64,000 bases of DNA, taken from contig NZ_JANTHZ010000015.1 in the NCBI RefSeq assembly GCF_024752355.1, positions 47,162 through 111,161 of the forward strand. The letters are read 5' to 3'. The position numbers and the translations under genes are program-made. Positions 48,313 through 56,848 of the stretch are shown here, piece after piece. The stretch's first letter is position 1. Each line of letters begins with the position of its first letter. The notes beneath the pieces are model-generated. The model was not told where the DNA came from and searched no databases. It saw nothing but the letters and a program-made list of their open reading frames with translations. The DNA is from Ancylobacter mangrovi (GTDB lineage Bacteria; Pseudomonadota; Alphaproteobacteria; Rhizobiales; Xanthobacteraceae).

Positions 48313-48887
48313 CGGACGCCCCGAACATCTTCGTCGCAGGGCTCGGGCGCTGCGGCACCACGCTGGTGATGACCATGCTCGACCGCGGCGGCTTTCCGGT
48401 CGTTGGGAGCCGTCCGGCTTACGAGCTCGACGAGATGCGGCCCGGCCAGCACCAGGAAGTCATCCTTCGGCAGATGCGCGGTCGCGCCGTGAAGTGGATC
48501 GACTCCATCGCCTTCTCGGTGCCGATCGGCACCCGGGCGCTCACGGTCTGGATGCATCGCGACCCGATCCAGCAGGCCCGCTCGCAGATGAAGCTGCTCG
48601 GGCTGGAAGCGAACCGGCAGGATGCACGGCGCATGGCGGCACGCATACGCGCCGACGAGCTTCGCGCGCGGGAGACGGTTCGCCGCCTCGGGCCGGTGCT
48701 CGACATCGCCTTCGAGAGCGTCCTGCAGGATCCGACCGGCACCGCCATCCGTCTGTCGGTCTTTCTGGAGGGTCATGGGAAGCTGGAGACGGCGCCGGCG
48801 GCAGCAGTCGTCATTCCGCGCTCGCCGCTCTGCGCGCCGGACCTCTCCATCGAGTTTCACCTCATGCGGGAGGCCGGCCATGTCTGA
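48309..48887 (+). CDS. Sulfotransferase-like P-loop protein
   Basis: 192 residues from MTDAPNIFVAGLGRCGTTLV. The motif IFVAGLGRCGTTLVMTMLD is the 5'-phosphosulfate-binding loop of sulfotransferases; ALTVWMHRDPIQQARSQMKL matches the 3'-phosphate region with Arg and Ser, and LDIAFESVLQDPTGTAIRLS resembles the later family helix with ENL-type position. It may transfer sulfate or be a divergent nucleotide kinase-like enzyme. A sulfotransferase in a phage early operon is unusual; target unknown. Confidence 0.6.
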   Translation: MTDAPNIFVAGLGRCGTTLVMTMLDRGGFPVVGSRPAYELDEMRPGQHQEVILRQMRGRAVKWIDSIAFSVPIGTRALTVWMHRDPIQQARSQMKLLGLEANRQDARRMAARIRADELRARETVRRLGPVLDIAFESVLQDPTGTAIRLSVFLEGHGKLETAPAAAVVIPRSPLCAPDLSIEFHLMREAGHV

Positions 48888-49254
48888 TGCCCCCGTTCTC
48901 CGACGCTTCCGCGATGTCGTCGCCGCAGGCGGCTATATCGGCGCGGGCGATCCCGACGCGGTCGCGGCCTTCGGCGAGCACGGCGCGATGGCGGCACAAT
49001 CGGCCACCACCGGCCCGCTCGGCGGCTCCGTGGATGGCGCCATAGCCTTCAAGGAAGCGCTGTTGCCCCGTTGGTTCTGGCGTTGCGGGCACGGCAGCCA
49101 GGAGCCGGGCTGGGCTCATCTCAACCGCGTTCACCCCGACCACTGTGACCGGCTCGACGAAGCGAACGGGAAAGCGTCAACCCCGGCCAAGGCCCTGGTG
49201 CTGGCGGTCCTGAACGCGGCGCTCGCCATGGCGGAGGCGGGGCAATGCGCATGA
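48880..49254 (+). CDS. Hypothetical early protein
   Basis: 124 residues, MSDAPVLRRFRDVVAAGGYI, then RWFWRCGHGSQEPGWAHLNR and TPAKALVLAVLNAALAMAEA. Overlaps the upstream gene by 8 bases. No family recognised. Confidence 0.6.
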   Translation: MSDAPVLRRFRDVVAAGGYIGAGDPDAVAAFGEHGAMAAQSATTGPLGGSVDGAIAFKEALLPRWFWRCGHGSQEPGWAHLNRVHPDHCDRLDEANGKASTPAKALVLAVLNAALAMAEAGQCA

Positions 49255-49664
49255 ACCCCTCCGTGAACCGCTACCTCGCCGACAAGGCAATGGATGATAT
49301 CGATCATGCTCTTGGCCGGCCGCTCGACCCGATGGGCGAGACCTACCGCAACCGTTTCGCCACCAGCGGGGCGAAAGCCGAGGAAATGGCCTCTTCACCG
49401 CACTGGGAGGAGTTCGAGCGCGCGGCAACCATGCGCTTCTTCGGCGTGACGGCGGAAGGCCGGAAGGCACTCGCCGATCATCTGCGGGCGATCGGAGATC
49501 GGTACCGCGCTTTCGTGGTCAGCTTCGAGGGCTATGAGGACGTCGTCGCGGCGCCGTCTCCTGCCGAGGCGCGCTACAAGCGGTGGCTTAGCATCAGCGA
49601 TAGCTGGAGCGAACTCACCTTCGGCGAGTTCCTGCGCGGCTCCCGCGTCCGGAGGGCCGCATGA
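49245..49664 (+). CDS. Hypothetical early protein
   Basis: 139 residues: ALGRPLDPMGETYRNRFATS, then HWEEFERAATMRFFGVTAEG and DHLRAIGDRYRAFVVSFEGY. The start at 49245 fits GGAGG spacing; 49251 (ATGA overlap) is an alternative. Similar small proteins occur before methyltransferase genes in related phages. Function unknown. Confidence 0.65.
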   Translation: MRMNPSVNRYLADKAMDDIDHALGRPLDPMGETYRNRFATSGAKAEEMASSPHWEEFERAATMRFFGVTAEGRKALADHLRAIGDRYRAFVVSFEGYEDVVAAPSPAEARYKRWLSISDSWSELTFGEFLRGSRVRRAA

Positions 49665-52276
49665 ACGCTCGCCTCTCCTATCGCCGGTTCCTCGAAGCGA
49701 AAATGAAGGTTGCCCCGTCGACCGGCATCTCCGTGCCGCTGGACGGGATCAACCCGGCGCTCAAGCCCTTCACGCGAAGCATCGTCCAATGGGCAGCGGC
49801 GGGCGGGCGGCGGGCCATCTTCGCCAGCTTCGGTCTGCACAAGACCTCGACGCAGATCGAGCTCTGCCGGCTGCTGAAGGCCCGCGTCGGCGGCGAGGCG
49901 CTGATCGTGCTGCCGCTCGGCGTGCGTCAGGAGTTCTTCCGCGACGCGCGCGAGCGCTTCCACGACGCTTTCGCGGTCTCGCTTCGCTTCGTTCAGTCAG
50001 ACGACGAATTCCACGGGGCCCGCGCTCAGGGCGACCACATCTACCTGACGAACTACGAGAGCATCCGTGAGGGCAAGCTCGACCCCGGCAACTTCGCCAT
50101 CGCCAGCCTCGACGAGGCGTCGATCCTGAGAAGCTTCGGCTCCAAGACCTTCCAGACCTTTCTGCCGCTCTTCGACAAGGCGCGCTTCCGCTTCGTCGCC
50201 ACCGCCACCCCTTCGCCCAACCGCTTCAAGGAGCTGATCCATTACGCCGGCTTCCTTGGCGTGATGGATACGGGTCAGGCGCTGACACGCTTCTTCCAAC
50301 GCAACTCGGAAAAGGCAGGCGATCTCACGCTCTTTCCGCACAAGGAACATGAGTTCTGGATGTGGGTGTCCACCTGGGCCGTCTTCCTCCAGAAGCCGTC
50401 GGATCTGGGGTTCTCCGATGAAGGCTACGACCTCCCGCCGCTCACCGTCCGCTGGCATGAGGTGCCGGTCGACCTGGTCGGCTCGACGGCCGATCGCGAC
50501 GGGCAGCTGGCGCTGATCCGTCCCGAGGCCAAAGGTCTGTCGCAGGAAGCGCGCGAGCGGCGCGCCGCCCTGCCTGCCTGCATCGGTAGGATGCAGGAGA
50601 TCATCGCCGGCGATCCGACAAGCCATCGCATCCTTTGGCATGACCTCGAGGATGAGCGCCGGGCGATCGAGGCGGCGGTGCCGGGCGTCCGGTCCGTCTA
50701 TGGCACGCAGGAGCTCGAGGAGCGCGAGGGCCGCGTCATCGGCTTCTCGGACGGTGCCTTCCAGTTCCTCGCTGCCAAGCCGGTGATGCTCGGCTCCGGC
50801 TGCAACCTGCAGCGCCATTGTCACAAGGCGGCGTTCCTCGGCGTCGGGCACAAGTTCAACGACTTCATCCAGGCGGTCCACCGCATCCAGCGGTTTGGCC
50901 AGCTCCATCCCGTCGAGATCGACGTCATCTATCCCGAGAGCATGCGGCCGGCGCGACGCGACCTCGAGGCCAAGTGGGCGCGCCATGAGGAAATGGCCGC
51001 GCGCATGAGCGAGATCATTCGCAAATACGGGCTCAGTCTCGCCGGCATGGCGGAGGTCCTGCAACGCTCGATCGGCATCGAGCGGATCGAGGCCAGCGGC
51101 CAGGGCTGGCAGGTGGCGAACAATGACTGCGTCGAGGAGTGCCGGCGGATGGACGCCGATTCCGTCGACCTGATCGTCACGTCGATCCCGTTCTCGAACC
51201 ACTACGAGTACACGCCGACCTATGACGACTTCGGCCACACCGACGACGATGACCACTTCTTCGGCCAGATGGATTTCCTGACGCCGGAGCTGCTGCGGAT
51301 CCTGAAGCCGGGCCGGGAATGCTGCATCCACGTGAAGGACAGGATCCTGTTCGGTTCCGTCACGGGCGCCGGGACGCCGACGGTCAACCCGTTCCACGCG
51401 AAGACGCTCTTCCATTTCATGAGGCACGGCTTTGCCTACATGGGCATGGCGGTGATCGACACCGACGTCGTGCGCGAGAACAACCAGACCTACCGGCTCG
51501 GCTATTCGGAGAATGCCAAGGACAGCACGAAGATGGGCTTCGGAAGCCCGGAATTCCTGCTGGTGTTCCGCAAGCTACCGAAGGACCGCTCACGCTCCTA
51601 TGCCGATCAGCGCGTGGCGAAGGAGATGCCTGCTGTCGAGATGCCCGACGGCGCGATCGTCTCCTTTAACGACAAGGGACGCCCGGTGCCCGGCACCGGC
51701 TATTCCCGCGCTCGTTGGCAGACCGACGCGCATGCCCGTTGGCGGTCGAGCGGCAACCGCCTGCTGACGGCGGACGAGCTTGCGAAGCTCGATCCCGATG
51801 TCATCGGAAAGGTCTTCAGGCAGTTCAGCATGGAGACCGTCTACGATTACGAGACGCATGTGCGGATCGGCGAGGAGCTGGACTATCGCGGCGTCCTGCC
51901 GGCCGTGTTCATGGCGCTCTGGCCCGGCAGCAGCCGGCCGGATGTCTGGCACGACATCGACCGGATGAAGACGCTGAACACGGCGCAGGCCTCGGCCGGC
52001 CGGGAGCTCCACGTCTGCCCGCTCCAGTTCGATGTCGTCGACCGCTGCATTACCCGCTACTCGGCGCCCGGGGAGCTCGTCTTCGATCCTTTCGGCGGGC
52101 TCTTCACGGTGCCCTACCGGGCCCTGCATCTCGGCCGGCGCGGGCGAGCCGCCGAGCTCAACCACAGGTATTTCCTCGACGGCGTGAAATACCTCGAGGC
52201 GATCGAACGCAAGAAGGCCATTCCGACGCTGTTCGACTTCCTGGCTCCCGCGGATCAGCCGGAGGCGGCGGAGTGA
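49661..52276 (+). CDS. Helicase-like domain fused to an N4/N6 DNA methyltransferase
   Basis: 871 residues. The first 450 form an SF2 helicase-like module: ASFGLHKTSTQIEL (58-62 GLHKT replaces GxGKT), FAIASLDEASILRSFG (DExx), RFVATATPSPNRFKE and DFIQAVHRIQRFGQLH (motif VI). From about 470 a methyltransferase follows: SVDLIVTSIPFSNHYEYTP (motif IV variant), KPGRECCIHVKD, and VFDPFGGLFTVPYRALHLGR (motif I). The altered Walker A may weaken ATPase activity. It likely modifies phage DNA. Overlaps neighbours at both ends. Confidence 0.8.
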   Translation: MNARLSYRRFLEAKMKVAPSTGISVPLDGINPALKPFTRSIVQWAAAGGRRAIFASFGLHKTSTQIELCRLLKARVGGEALIVLPLGVRQEFFRDARERFHDAFAVSLRFVQSDDEFHGARAQGDHIYLTNYESIREGKLDPGNFAIASLDEASILRSFGSKTFQTFLPLFDKARFRFVATATPSPNRFKELIHYAGFLGVMDTGQALTRFFQRNSEKAGDLTLFPHKEHEFWMWVSTWAVFLQKPSDLGFSDEGYDLPPLTVRWHEVPVDLVGSTADRDGQLALIRPEAKGLSQEARERRAALPACIGRMQEIIAGDPTSHRILWHDLEDERRAIEAAVPGVRSVYGTQELEEREGRVIGFSDGAFQFLAAKPVMLGSGCNLQRHCHKAAFLGVGHKFNDFIQAVHRIQRFGQLHPVEIDVIYPESMRPARRDLEAKWARHEEMAARMSEIIRKYGLSLAGMAEVLQRSIGIERIEASGQGWQVANNDCVEECRRMDADSVDLIVTSIPFSNHYEYTPTYDDFGHTDDDDHFFGQMDFLTPELLRILKPGRECCIHVKDRILFGSVTGAGTPTVNPFHAKTLFHFMRHGFAYMGMAVIDTDVVRENNQTYRLGYSENAKDSTKMGFGSPEFLLVFRKLPKDRSRSYADQRVAKEMPAVEMPDGAIVSFNDKGRPVPGTGYSRARWQTDAHARWRSSGNRLLTADELAKLDPDVIGKVFRQFSMETVYDYETHVRIGEELDYRGVLPAVFMALWPGSSRPDVWHDIDRMKTLNTAQASAGRELHVCPLQFDVVDRCITRYSAPGELVFDPFGGLFTVPYRALHLGRRGRAAELNHRYFLDGVKYLEAIERKKAIPTLFDFLAPADQPEAAE

Positions 52277-54258
52277 TGAGCGACGTCGAAATCCGCCACT
52301 TTCACATCTGCTGCGGCCTCGGCGGCGGTGCCAAGGGCTTCAACAAGGGACAGGCGCGCGTCGGCTCACTGAGGGCGAAGTTCCGCTGCATCGGCGGCGT
52401 CGACAGCGACGCCGCGGCGATCCGCGATTTCAGCCGCTCGGCCGGCGTGCCGGGCACCGTGATCGACCTGTTCGACCGCCAGCAATATCGCGACTTCCAC
52501 GGGCACGAGCCGCCGGCGGACTGGCACGAAGCGGCGTCGGAGGACATGCGGCGCGCCGCCCACTACGAGCGCCCGCACATCGTCTTCGCCTCGTTCCCCT
52601 GCAAGGGCTTCTCCGGCCTGCTGTCGGAGACCAAGAGCCTCAGCACCAAGTACCAGGCGCTCAACCGGCTCACCTTCCGCGGCCTGTGGCTGGCGCTCGA
52701 TGCCTGGTCGGACGACCCTCCGGAGCTGTTCATCTTCGAGAACGTGCCGCGCATCGCCACGCGGGGCCGTCACTTCATCGACCAGATCGTCGCCCTGCTG
52801 CGCAGCTACAACTATGTCGTAGCCGAGACCACGCATGATTGCGGCGAGATCGGCGGTCTCGGCCAAAGCCGCAAGCGCTTCCTGCTGGTCGCCCGCCACC
52901 AGGTGAAGGTCCCGCCCTTCCTCTACGAGCCGCCCAAGCGCCGGCTGCGCGGTGTCGGCGAGATCCTCGAAAAGCTCCCGCTCCCGGGCGACGAGACGCG
53001 CGGCGGCCCCATGCACCGTGTGCCCTCGCTCCAGTGGAAGACCTGGGTGCGCCTCGCCTTCGTCGAGGCCGGGTCGGACTGGCGCTCGCTCAACCGTCTC
53101 GGTGTCGCCGACGGGGTCCTGAAGGATTTCGGCATCGCGCCCGATGCCGACTGGCAGGCCGGCGTGCTCGGCGTGCAGCCCTGGGAGCACCACAGCGGCG
53201 CCGTAACCAGCCGCGGCGGCCCGACCAACGGCACCTTCGCTGTCGCAGATCCGCGCGTCGACGGGCACCCGAAGTCGGTCCAGCTCGGCGTTCGAGAATG
53301 GAACAGGACCGCCGCCACGGTGAAGGGCGACGTTTCGGTCGGCACCGGGCCCTACGCCGTGTGTGATCCTCGGCTGCAGGGCGCCCCGCGCTTCAACAAC
53401 ACCTTCCGGATCGTGCCCTTCGGCGCGCCCTTGCCGGCGATCGCCGGCCCGGGCGGCCCCGCCGGCGGCCTGGCCGTGGCGGACCCGCGCCCGAGCGACC
53501 GGCCGGACTACAAGCAGACGAAATACCGCGTCACGCGGATGGACGAGGCGTCCGGCGTCGTCATCTCGGCCTCGACCACCGGCAACGGCGCCTTTGCCGT
53601 CGCCGATCCTCGAACGGGATTTGGGCCGGCCACACATCACAACATCATGCAGGTGCATGGCTGGGAGGATGCGGGGAAGACTGTCACCGGCGCCGCGCAC
53701 CCGAGCGGCGGCGCGCTCTGCGTCGCCGATCCCCGGCCGGCCGCGCTAAGCCGGGAGGATCGCAGCGTCTACCTCACCGGCGGCCACTACGGCGTCACCG
53801 GCTGGGAGGAGACGAGCGGTGCGGTACCGGCCTTCGCAAAGAACAACAACGGCCATTGGTCGGTCGCCGATCCGCGCGCGCCGGAGGCGGCCGTCGCCTC
53901 GATCGACGCCCTGCCGGAGGGCAACACCAATCTGGTCGCCATCATCCGCGCCCTTGACGGCACCTGGCATCGCCCATTCACCACGCTCGAACTCGCCGCG
54001 CTGCAGAGTCTCGTCGACCCGGAGACGCTGTTCACGCTGGAGGGCCGGAGCGATTCCGCGTGGCGCGAGCGCATCGGCAACGCCGTGCCGCCCGATGCCG
54101 CCGCGGCGATCGCGTCCGTCATGGGCCGAACGCTGCTGCTCGCCTGGGCGGGCGAGAGCTTCATGCTTTCCGCCGACCCGATATGGGTCCAGCCGCTGAC
54201 GGTGGCGCTGTCGGTCGACCAGCGAGGAGCTTTCCCATCGGAGCGAAGCCAGCCATGA
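52276..54258 (+). CDS. C5 cytosine DNA methyltransferase with six ADPR repeats
   Basis: 660 residues from MSDVEIRHFHICCGLGGGAK (motif I). Motif IV ASFPCKGFSG has the catalytic Cys109; motif VI IFENVPRI (Glu155); motif VIII GLGQSRKRFLLVA; motif X RIGNAVPPDAA near the C-terminus. Between motifs VIII and X lie six repeats of about 40 residues each marked AVADPR or AVCDPR (DPR at 325, 364, 403, 444, 485, 532). This occupies the target-recognition region and is far longer than in typical enzymes. It likely methylates phage DNA in several contexts. Confidence 0.88.
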   Translation: MSDVEIRHFHICCGLGGGAKGFNKGQARVGSLRAKFRCIGGVDSDAAAIRDFSRSAGVPGTVIDLFDRQQYRDFHGHEPPADWHEAASEDMRRAAHYERPHIVFASFPCKGFSGLLSETKSLSTKYQALNRLTFRGLWLALDAWSDDPPELFIFENVPRIATRGRHFIDQIVALLRSYNYVVAETTHDCGEIGGLGQSRKRFLLVARHQVKVPPFLYEPPKRRLRGVGEILEKLPLPGDETRGGPMHRVPSLQWKTWVRLAFVEAGSDWRSLNRLGVADGVLKDFGIAPDADWQAGVLGVQPWEHHSGAVTSRGGPTNGTFAVADPRVDGHPKSVQLGVREWNRTAATVKGDVSVGTGPYAVCDPRLQGAPRFNNTFRIVPFGAPLPAIAGPGGPAGGLAVADPRPSDRPDYKQTKYRVTRMDEASGVVISASTTGNGAFAVADPRTGFGPATHHNIMQVHGWEDAGKTVTGAAHPSGGALCVADPRPAALSREDRSVYLTGGHYGVTGWEETSGAVPAFAKNNNGHWSVADPRAPEAAVASIDALPEGNTNLVAIIRALDGTWHRPFTTLELAALQSLVDPETLFTLEGRSDSAWRERIGNAVPPDAAAAIASVMGRTLLLAWAGESFMLSADPIWVQPLTVALSVDQRGAFPSERSQP

Positions 54259-54875
54259 GCCAGGCATTCCCCCTCTCATGGCCGCCCGGCCGCCCGCGCA
54301 GGACGTCGCGCCGCACCGCCACGTTCGGCACCACGAAGCGCGGGAGCTTCAAATCGCGGCTCACCGTCGCCGAAGCGATGCAGCGGCTGCAGTCCGAACT
54401 CGATCTGCTTGGCGCGCGCTATCCGATCGTGTCGTCAAACCTCGAGCCACGACTGGACGGGCTCCCGCGCTCCGGCCAGCGCGAGCCGACCGACCCGGGC
54501 ATCGCGCTCTATTTCCAGCTCAACGGCAAGCCGCATTGCATGCCCTGTGACACCTATGACCGCGCCGCCGACAACATTGCCGCCATTGCCGGGCATATCG
54601 AGGCGACGCGCAAGATCGAGCGGCACGGCGTGGCGACGGTGGCAGAGATGTTCTCCGGGTTCGCCGCCCTCCCGCCCCCCGACGCGCGGCGTCCGTGGCG
54701 TGACGTTCTGGAGCTCGCCAACGTGCCGGGCAGCCACATTACCCGCGAAACGATCATGGCCGCCTATCGCCGTCTCGCGCGCTCCAAGCACCCCGATGCT
54801 GGCGGAAGCGAGACGGCTATGTCCGAGTTGAATGTCGCCCGCGACGAGGCGCTTAAGGGGAACGGGAATGGCTGA
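54255..54875 (+). CDS. J-domain protein
   Basis: 206 residues. The C-terminal 60 residues contain a J domain: TRETIMAAYRRLARSKHPDA with the HPD tripeptide, then GGSETAMSELNVARDEALKG. The N-terminal part is an uncharacterised domain with SFKSRLTVAEAMQRLQSELD and HCMPCDTYDRAADNIAAIAG. It could recruit host DnaK to phage replication or recombination complexes. Overlaps both neighbours by a few bases. Confidence 0.8.
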   Translation: MSQAFPLSWPPGRPRRTSRRTATFGTTKRGSFKSRLTVAEAMQRLQSELDLLGARYPIVSSNLEPRLDGLPRSGQREPTDPGIALYFQLNGKPHCMPCDTYDRAADNIAAIAGHIEATRKIERHGVATVAEMFSGFAALPPPDARRPWRDVLELANVPGSHITRETIMAAYRRLARSKHPDAGGSETAMSELNVARDEALKGNGNG

Positions 54876-55221
54876 CACACCCGTCCGCATCCGCCTCTCG
54901 CGCGCCAGGGGTTGGCGCATGCCGCGCGACACGGTGAAGGTCGACCGCTCGACGCCGTGGGGAAACCCCTTCGTGGTGGGCCGGGACGGCACCGCTGCCG
55001 AATGCGTCAGGCTCTACCGGGCGCTCCTCGGTGGCCTCGTCTGCGTCTCACGCGATGCCGTTCCGCAGGACCAGCGAGACGCCGAGCACCACGCGCGGGC
55101 CCACATCAGCGAGATACGCGGCAAGAACCTCGCCTGCTGGTGCGCCCTCGACAAACCGTGCCACGCGGACGTGCTGCTCGAGGTCGCGAATACGCCGGAG
55201 AGCGGGGAGGCGCGACCATGA
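54868..55221 (+). CDS. DUF4326 protein (copy 1)
   Basis: 117 residues from MADTPVRIRLSRARGWRMPR. VKVDRSTPWGNPFVVGRDGT, then RGKNLACWCALDKPCHADVL, are DUF4326 hallmarks. The family is frequent in phages and of unknown enzymatic role. Overlaps the J-domain gene by 8 bases. Confidence 0.8.
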   Translation: MADTPVRIRLSRARGWRMPRDTVKVDRSTPWGNPFVVGRDGTAAECVRLYRALLGGLVCVSRDAVPQDQRDAEHHARAHISEIRGKNLACWCALDKPCHADVLLEVANTPESGEARP

Positions 55222-55290
55222 CCTGCGGATGGCGCGCCCTCTCGATCATCCAGCCGCGGATCTGGTGCATTGCCCACCATGGCAGGTGCG
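55218..55290 (+). pseudogene. Truncated ASCH-domain gene start
   Basis: The frame starting with ATGA overlap at 55218 reads WRALSIIQPRIWCIAHHGR, the hallmark start of ASCH-domain proteins, then loses all similarity (no IENR-type motif). The downstream 55290-55600 sequence is AT-richer and unlike the operon. This looks like a gene cut by an insertion or deletion. Confidence 0.5.
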
Positions 55291-55368
55291 ATGAGTACTT
55301 GCGTCCGCCGTCAGTCATATACTACCGGTGGACGTTGCTCTGTTCAGTTGCGTCCGTCGTTCGGCGGT

Positions 55369-55566
55369 ATGAATACGCCACTAGCTTCGCTGTGGCGCTT
55401 CCTTTCCAACCCCGTTTGCCGCAACGCCTCGGCGCGAGATTTCATGATGCGCATTTATCTGGCATTCGCGCTGGCTGTCGCTGCCCGTGCCGTCGCTCCT
55501 CGTGGCCTGCGCCGTTATTTCGATACCCCAATAGAGGCACTTCGAAGCTACATCGAGCCGATGTGA
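55369..55566 (+). CDS. Possible small protein in the inserted segment
   Basis: 65 residues, MNTPLASLWRFLSNPVCRNA, then a hydrophobic stretch RIYLAFALAVAARAVAPRGL. Coding evidence is weak. It lies in the segment that interrupts the ASCH gene and has a different base composition from the operon. Confidence 0.3.
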   Translation: MNTPLASLWRFLSNPVCRNASARDFMMRIYLAFALAVAARAVAPRGLRRYFDTPIEALRSYIEPM

Positions 55567-55634
55567 CGACCGACAACACGACATTCCCTTCTCCGGCCCC
55601 CGTTACCCGCAAACGAGACCGGTCCCTCCCCGCC

Positions 55635-56060
55635 TCAGCCGAACCCGTCGGCCCGGCCGTCGCCGCCTTCGAGCAGGGCGCGCGCCACGTCGAAATGCAG
55701 GCAGTCGCGGTCGAGCTCGCCGATGCGGATCGGAACCGGGCGGCCGGATTCGAGCACGAGGAAGGCGGGCGAGGTGCCGCGCGCGGCGAGCATGGTGAAG
55801 GTTTCCGCCCGCAGCACCCCGGCCAGCACCGGGCCGGCGCCCGGCTCGATGGCATAGCTCGCCGTCGAGGAGCCCATGGTCCGTGTGCGCAGCCAGCCAT
55901 CGCCGCGCAGATCGCCGCGGGGCAGCGGCGCCGGCGTGGCTGCCGGCATCGCACCGGCCGGCCGCTCGTCGCGCGGACGCGGCCCGGTGCAGCGGCATGT
56001 GTTCTCTGGGCAGAAGGGCGCCGCCAGCCAGGCGGCAAGGGTCCTGTTCAAGGCCCGCAT
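55635..56060 (-). CDS. Hypothetical protein, opposite strand in the early operon
   Basis: 141 residues from MRALNRTLAAWLAAPFCPEN, with a proline-rich linker and a C-terminal domain (SYAIEPGAGPVLAGVLRAET, then PAFLVLESGRPVPIRIGELD). GGGGGAGG lies 8 bases before the ATG at 56060. It is the only minus-strand gene in this part and is divergent from the next + genes. No family recognised; possibly an accessory gene. Confidence 0.55.
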   Translation of the reverse strand: MRALNRTLAAWLAAPFCPENTCRCTGPRPRDERPAGAMPAATPAPLPRGDLRGDGWLRTRTMGSSTASYAIEPGAGPVLAGVLRAETFTMLAARGTSPAFLVLESGRPVPIRIGELDRDCLHFDVARALLEGGDGRADGFG

Positions 56061-56158
56061 GAGGAATGCCTCCCCCGTGACATCCGGCCCGCGATGAGCC
56101 TTCGGGGGAGGAACCGGTGGTGGACGCCGGCGTTCCTCGGCGCCCCGGCATCTCGATC

Positions 56159-56176
56159 GGGAGGGTTAACCTTCCC
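56159..56176. promoter_or_regulatory. Imperfect palindrome in a divergent intergenic region
   Basis: GGGAGGGTTAACCTTCCC is an 18-bp near-palindrome in the 167-bp gap between the minus gene (56060) and the + gene (56228). A second repeat, CCTCCCCC near 56070 and GGGGGAGG near 56104, could form a hairpin over the Shine-Dalgarno of the minus gene. Confidence 0.35.
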
Positions 56177-56227
56177 TTTCAACAAACGGTCGATTTCCGG
56201 GCAAGCCCCAGAAAGGCAAGTCAAATC

Positions 56228-56341
56228 ATGACCTTCGGCCATCTCGCCGGCGCCGGATCAGCCATCGCCTTCTGCTTGGTCGTCATCCTCTGTTTTCGCC
56301 GGCTCGCACGGCACCAGCAGCGGGACCGGGACGATGGCTGA
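56228..56341 (+). CDS. Small membrane peptide
   Basis: 37 residues: MTFGHLAGAGSAIAFCLVVI LCF is a single transmembrane helix, followed by a basic tail (RRLARHQQRDRDDG). AAAGG lies upstream. Overlaps the next gene by 8 bases. Function unknown. Confidence 0.5.
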   Translation: MTFGHLAGAGSAIAFCLVVILCFRRLARHQQRDRDDG

Positions 56342-56846
56342 ACCGCGCCGTCTCCAGCTCACGAAGATCGCCGGCCGCACCATCGTGCCGGCCGGTTCCG
56401 TGAGGGTCGATCGCGCCACCCGGTGGCGCCCGCCATTCTGGCTCGATCACCGCTATGTCGAGTACCTGCTAAAGGCTCGAGGATGGCTGCCGACGCAGGC
56501 GAACCGATACGGGGTTCTTGCCTACCTGTATCGCGTCTGGCTTGCCGGCGGCCTCAAGAGCAGCGATTTCCATTACGATGGCTTCCGGGCCCGCCACTTC
56601 GACCAACCGCCGCCGCTGCCCCCGTCGCAGGAAGAGATTGATCGGCACCTTCGAGGTCGCAACCTCGCCGACTGGCCGAAGCCCGGATGCCCCTGCGTCG
56701 GCGATGTCCTTCTGTCGATCGCCAATCGAGGACCCGATGGCACGCCGTTCCCGACGGCGTCAGATGCTTATCGACCGGCGCGCATGCCTCGTTCGGGCAG
56801 TTCGCGCCGCAGCGACGCCTATCAGATCACGCGCTTTGGACGGTGA
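56334..56846 (+). CDS. DUF4326-like protein (copy 2, divergent)
   Basis: 170 residues. AGSVRVDRATRWRPPFWLDH parallels the VDRSTPWGNPF motif of copy 1, and LRGRNLADWPKPGCPCVGDV parallels RGKNLACWCALDKPCHADVL. It has an insertion in the middle and a longer C-terminal tail. The cysteine pair of copy 1 is altered. Probably a divergent paralogue. Confidence 0.65.
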   Translation: MAEPRRLQLTKIAGRTIVPAGSVRVDRATRWRPPFWLDHRYVEYLLKARGWLPTQANRYGVLAYLYRVWLAGGLKSSDFHYDGFRARHFDQPPPLPPSQEEIDRHLRGRNLADWPKPGCPCVGDVLLSIANRGPDGTPFPTASDAYRPARMPRSGSSRRSDAYQITRFGR

Positions 56847-56848
56847 GC

